Assembly: GCA_012728855.1 (NCBI GenBank)
Contig: JAAYEH010000524.1
Coordinates: 1-52,572, forward strand
Reading direction: 5' to 3'
DNA from: Rhodopirellula sp.
Lineage (GTDB): Bacteria; Planctomycetota; Planctomycetia; Pirellulales; Thermoguttaceae
DNA: 52,572 bases
Shown here: positions 52,542-52,572 of the stretch, one piece after another
Layout of the letters: every line of letters starts with the position of its first letter
Numbering within the stretch: position 1 is the stretch's first letter
Position numbers and translations under genes: made by a program
Notes under the pieces: generated by a model
Told to the model about the DNA's origin: nothing
The model's database searches: none
Seen by the model: only the letters and a program-made list of their open reading frames with translations

Positions 52542-52572
52542 CGCGGGCTGGGCCCGCAACCCAACGTAGCCT

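Overview
The window looks like chromosomal DNA of a planctomycete, probably Pirellulales-like. The reasons are high GC content; many secreted carbohydrate-active proteins with signal peptides; a DUF1080 protein; a hydrazine-synthase-alpha-like protein with CxxCH motifs fused to a sulfatase-modifying-factor domain; two ECF sigma factors; a cytosolic Ser/Thr kinase; and intergenic regions full of palindromic repeats. All identifications come from reading motifs, with no database search. I saw no rRNA, tRNA, CRISPR array or prophage.

Region 1 (about 1-2.75 kb) is a decayed accessory patch that I read as the remnant of an integron cassette array. Two attC-like sites (896-967 and 2081-2159) bound a cassette carrying a broken DUF3592-like membrane gene and a hicBA toxin-antitoxin pair. 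Before it lies a collapsed pseudogene. After it lies a fragment fused to a RelE remnant plus an intact Phd-type antitoxin. Region 2 (2.8-8.8 kb) holds a histidine kinase and a sigma-54 response regulator, a KASIII-like enzyme, and a second sigma-54 activator with a GAF domain.

Region 3 (9-24 kb) holds the large HzsA-like/FGE-like fusion, a nucleotidyltransferase-fold protein, a repeat-rich gap and a pseudogene. It continues with an amidohydrolase, a Tat-exported aldo/keto reductase, a DUF6259 putative glycosidase and a heparinase II/III-type protein. Region 4 (24-32.4 kb) has two divergent ECF sigma genes. The left one heads a tight operon with a DUF1080 protein and a peroxiredoxin-Ser/Thr kinase fusion. 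The right one precedes a KefB-type cation/proton antiporter. Together they suggest a redox or electrophile stress locus. An MMPL/RND transporter follows.

Region 5 (32.9-46 kb) includes a Cys-Cys repeat protein, a lipoyl-like domain lacking its lysine, a transposase fragment, a metallophosphoesterase, a beta-helix protein, a DUF6067/GH123-like protein with a LamG-like module, an NHL-repeat protein, and a large protein with inverse-autotransporter-like architecture. Region 6 (46.3-52.5 kb) has a WbsX/GH99-like protein and a large GH2 enzyme. Between them is a compact element in which a RAYT (REP-associated tyrosine transposase) is bracketed by a REPIN and an 87-bp tandem REP array. Taken together, the secreted enzymes suggest degradation of complex, possibly sulfated or uronic-acid polysaccharides; that substrate is inferred.
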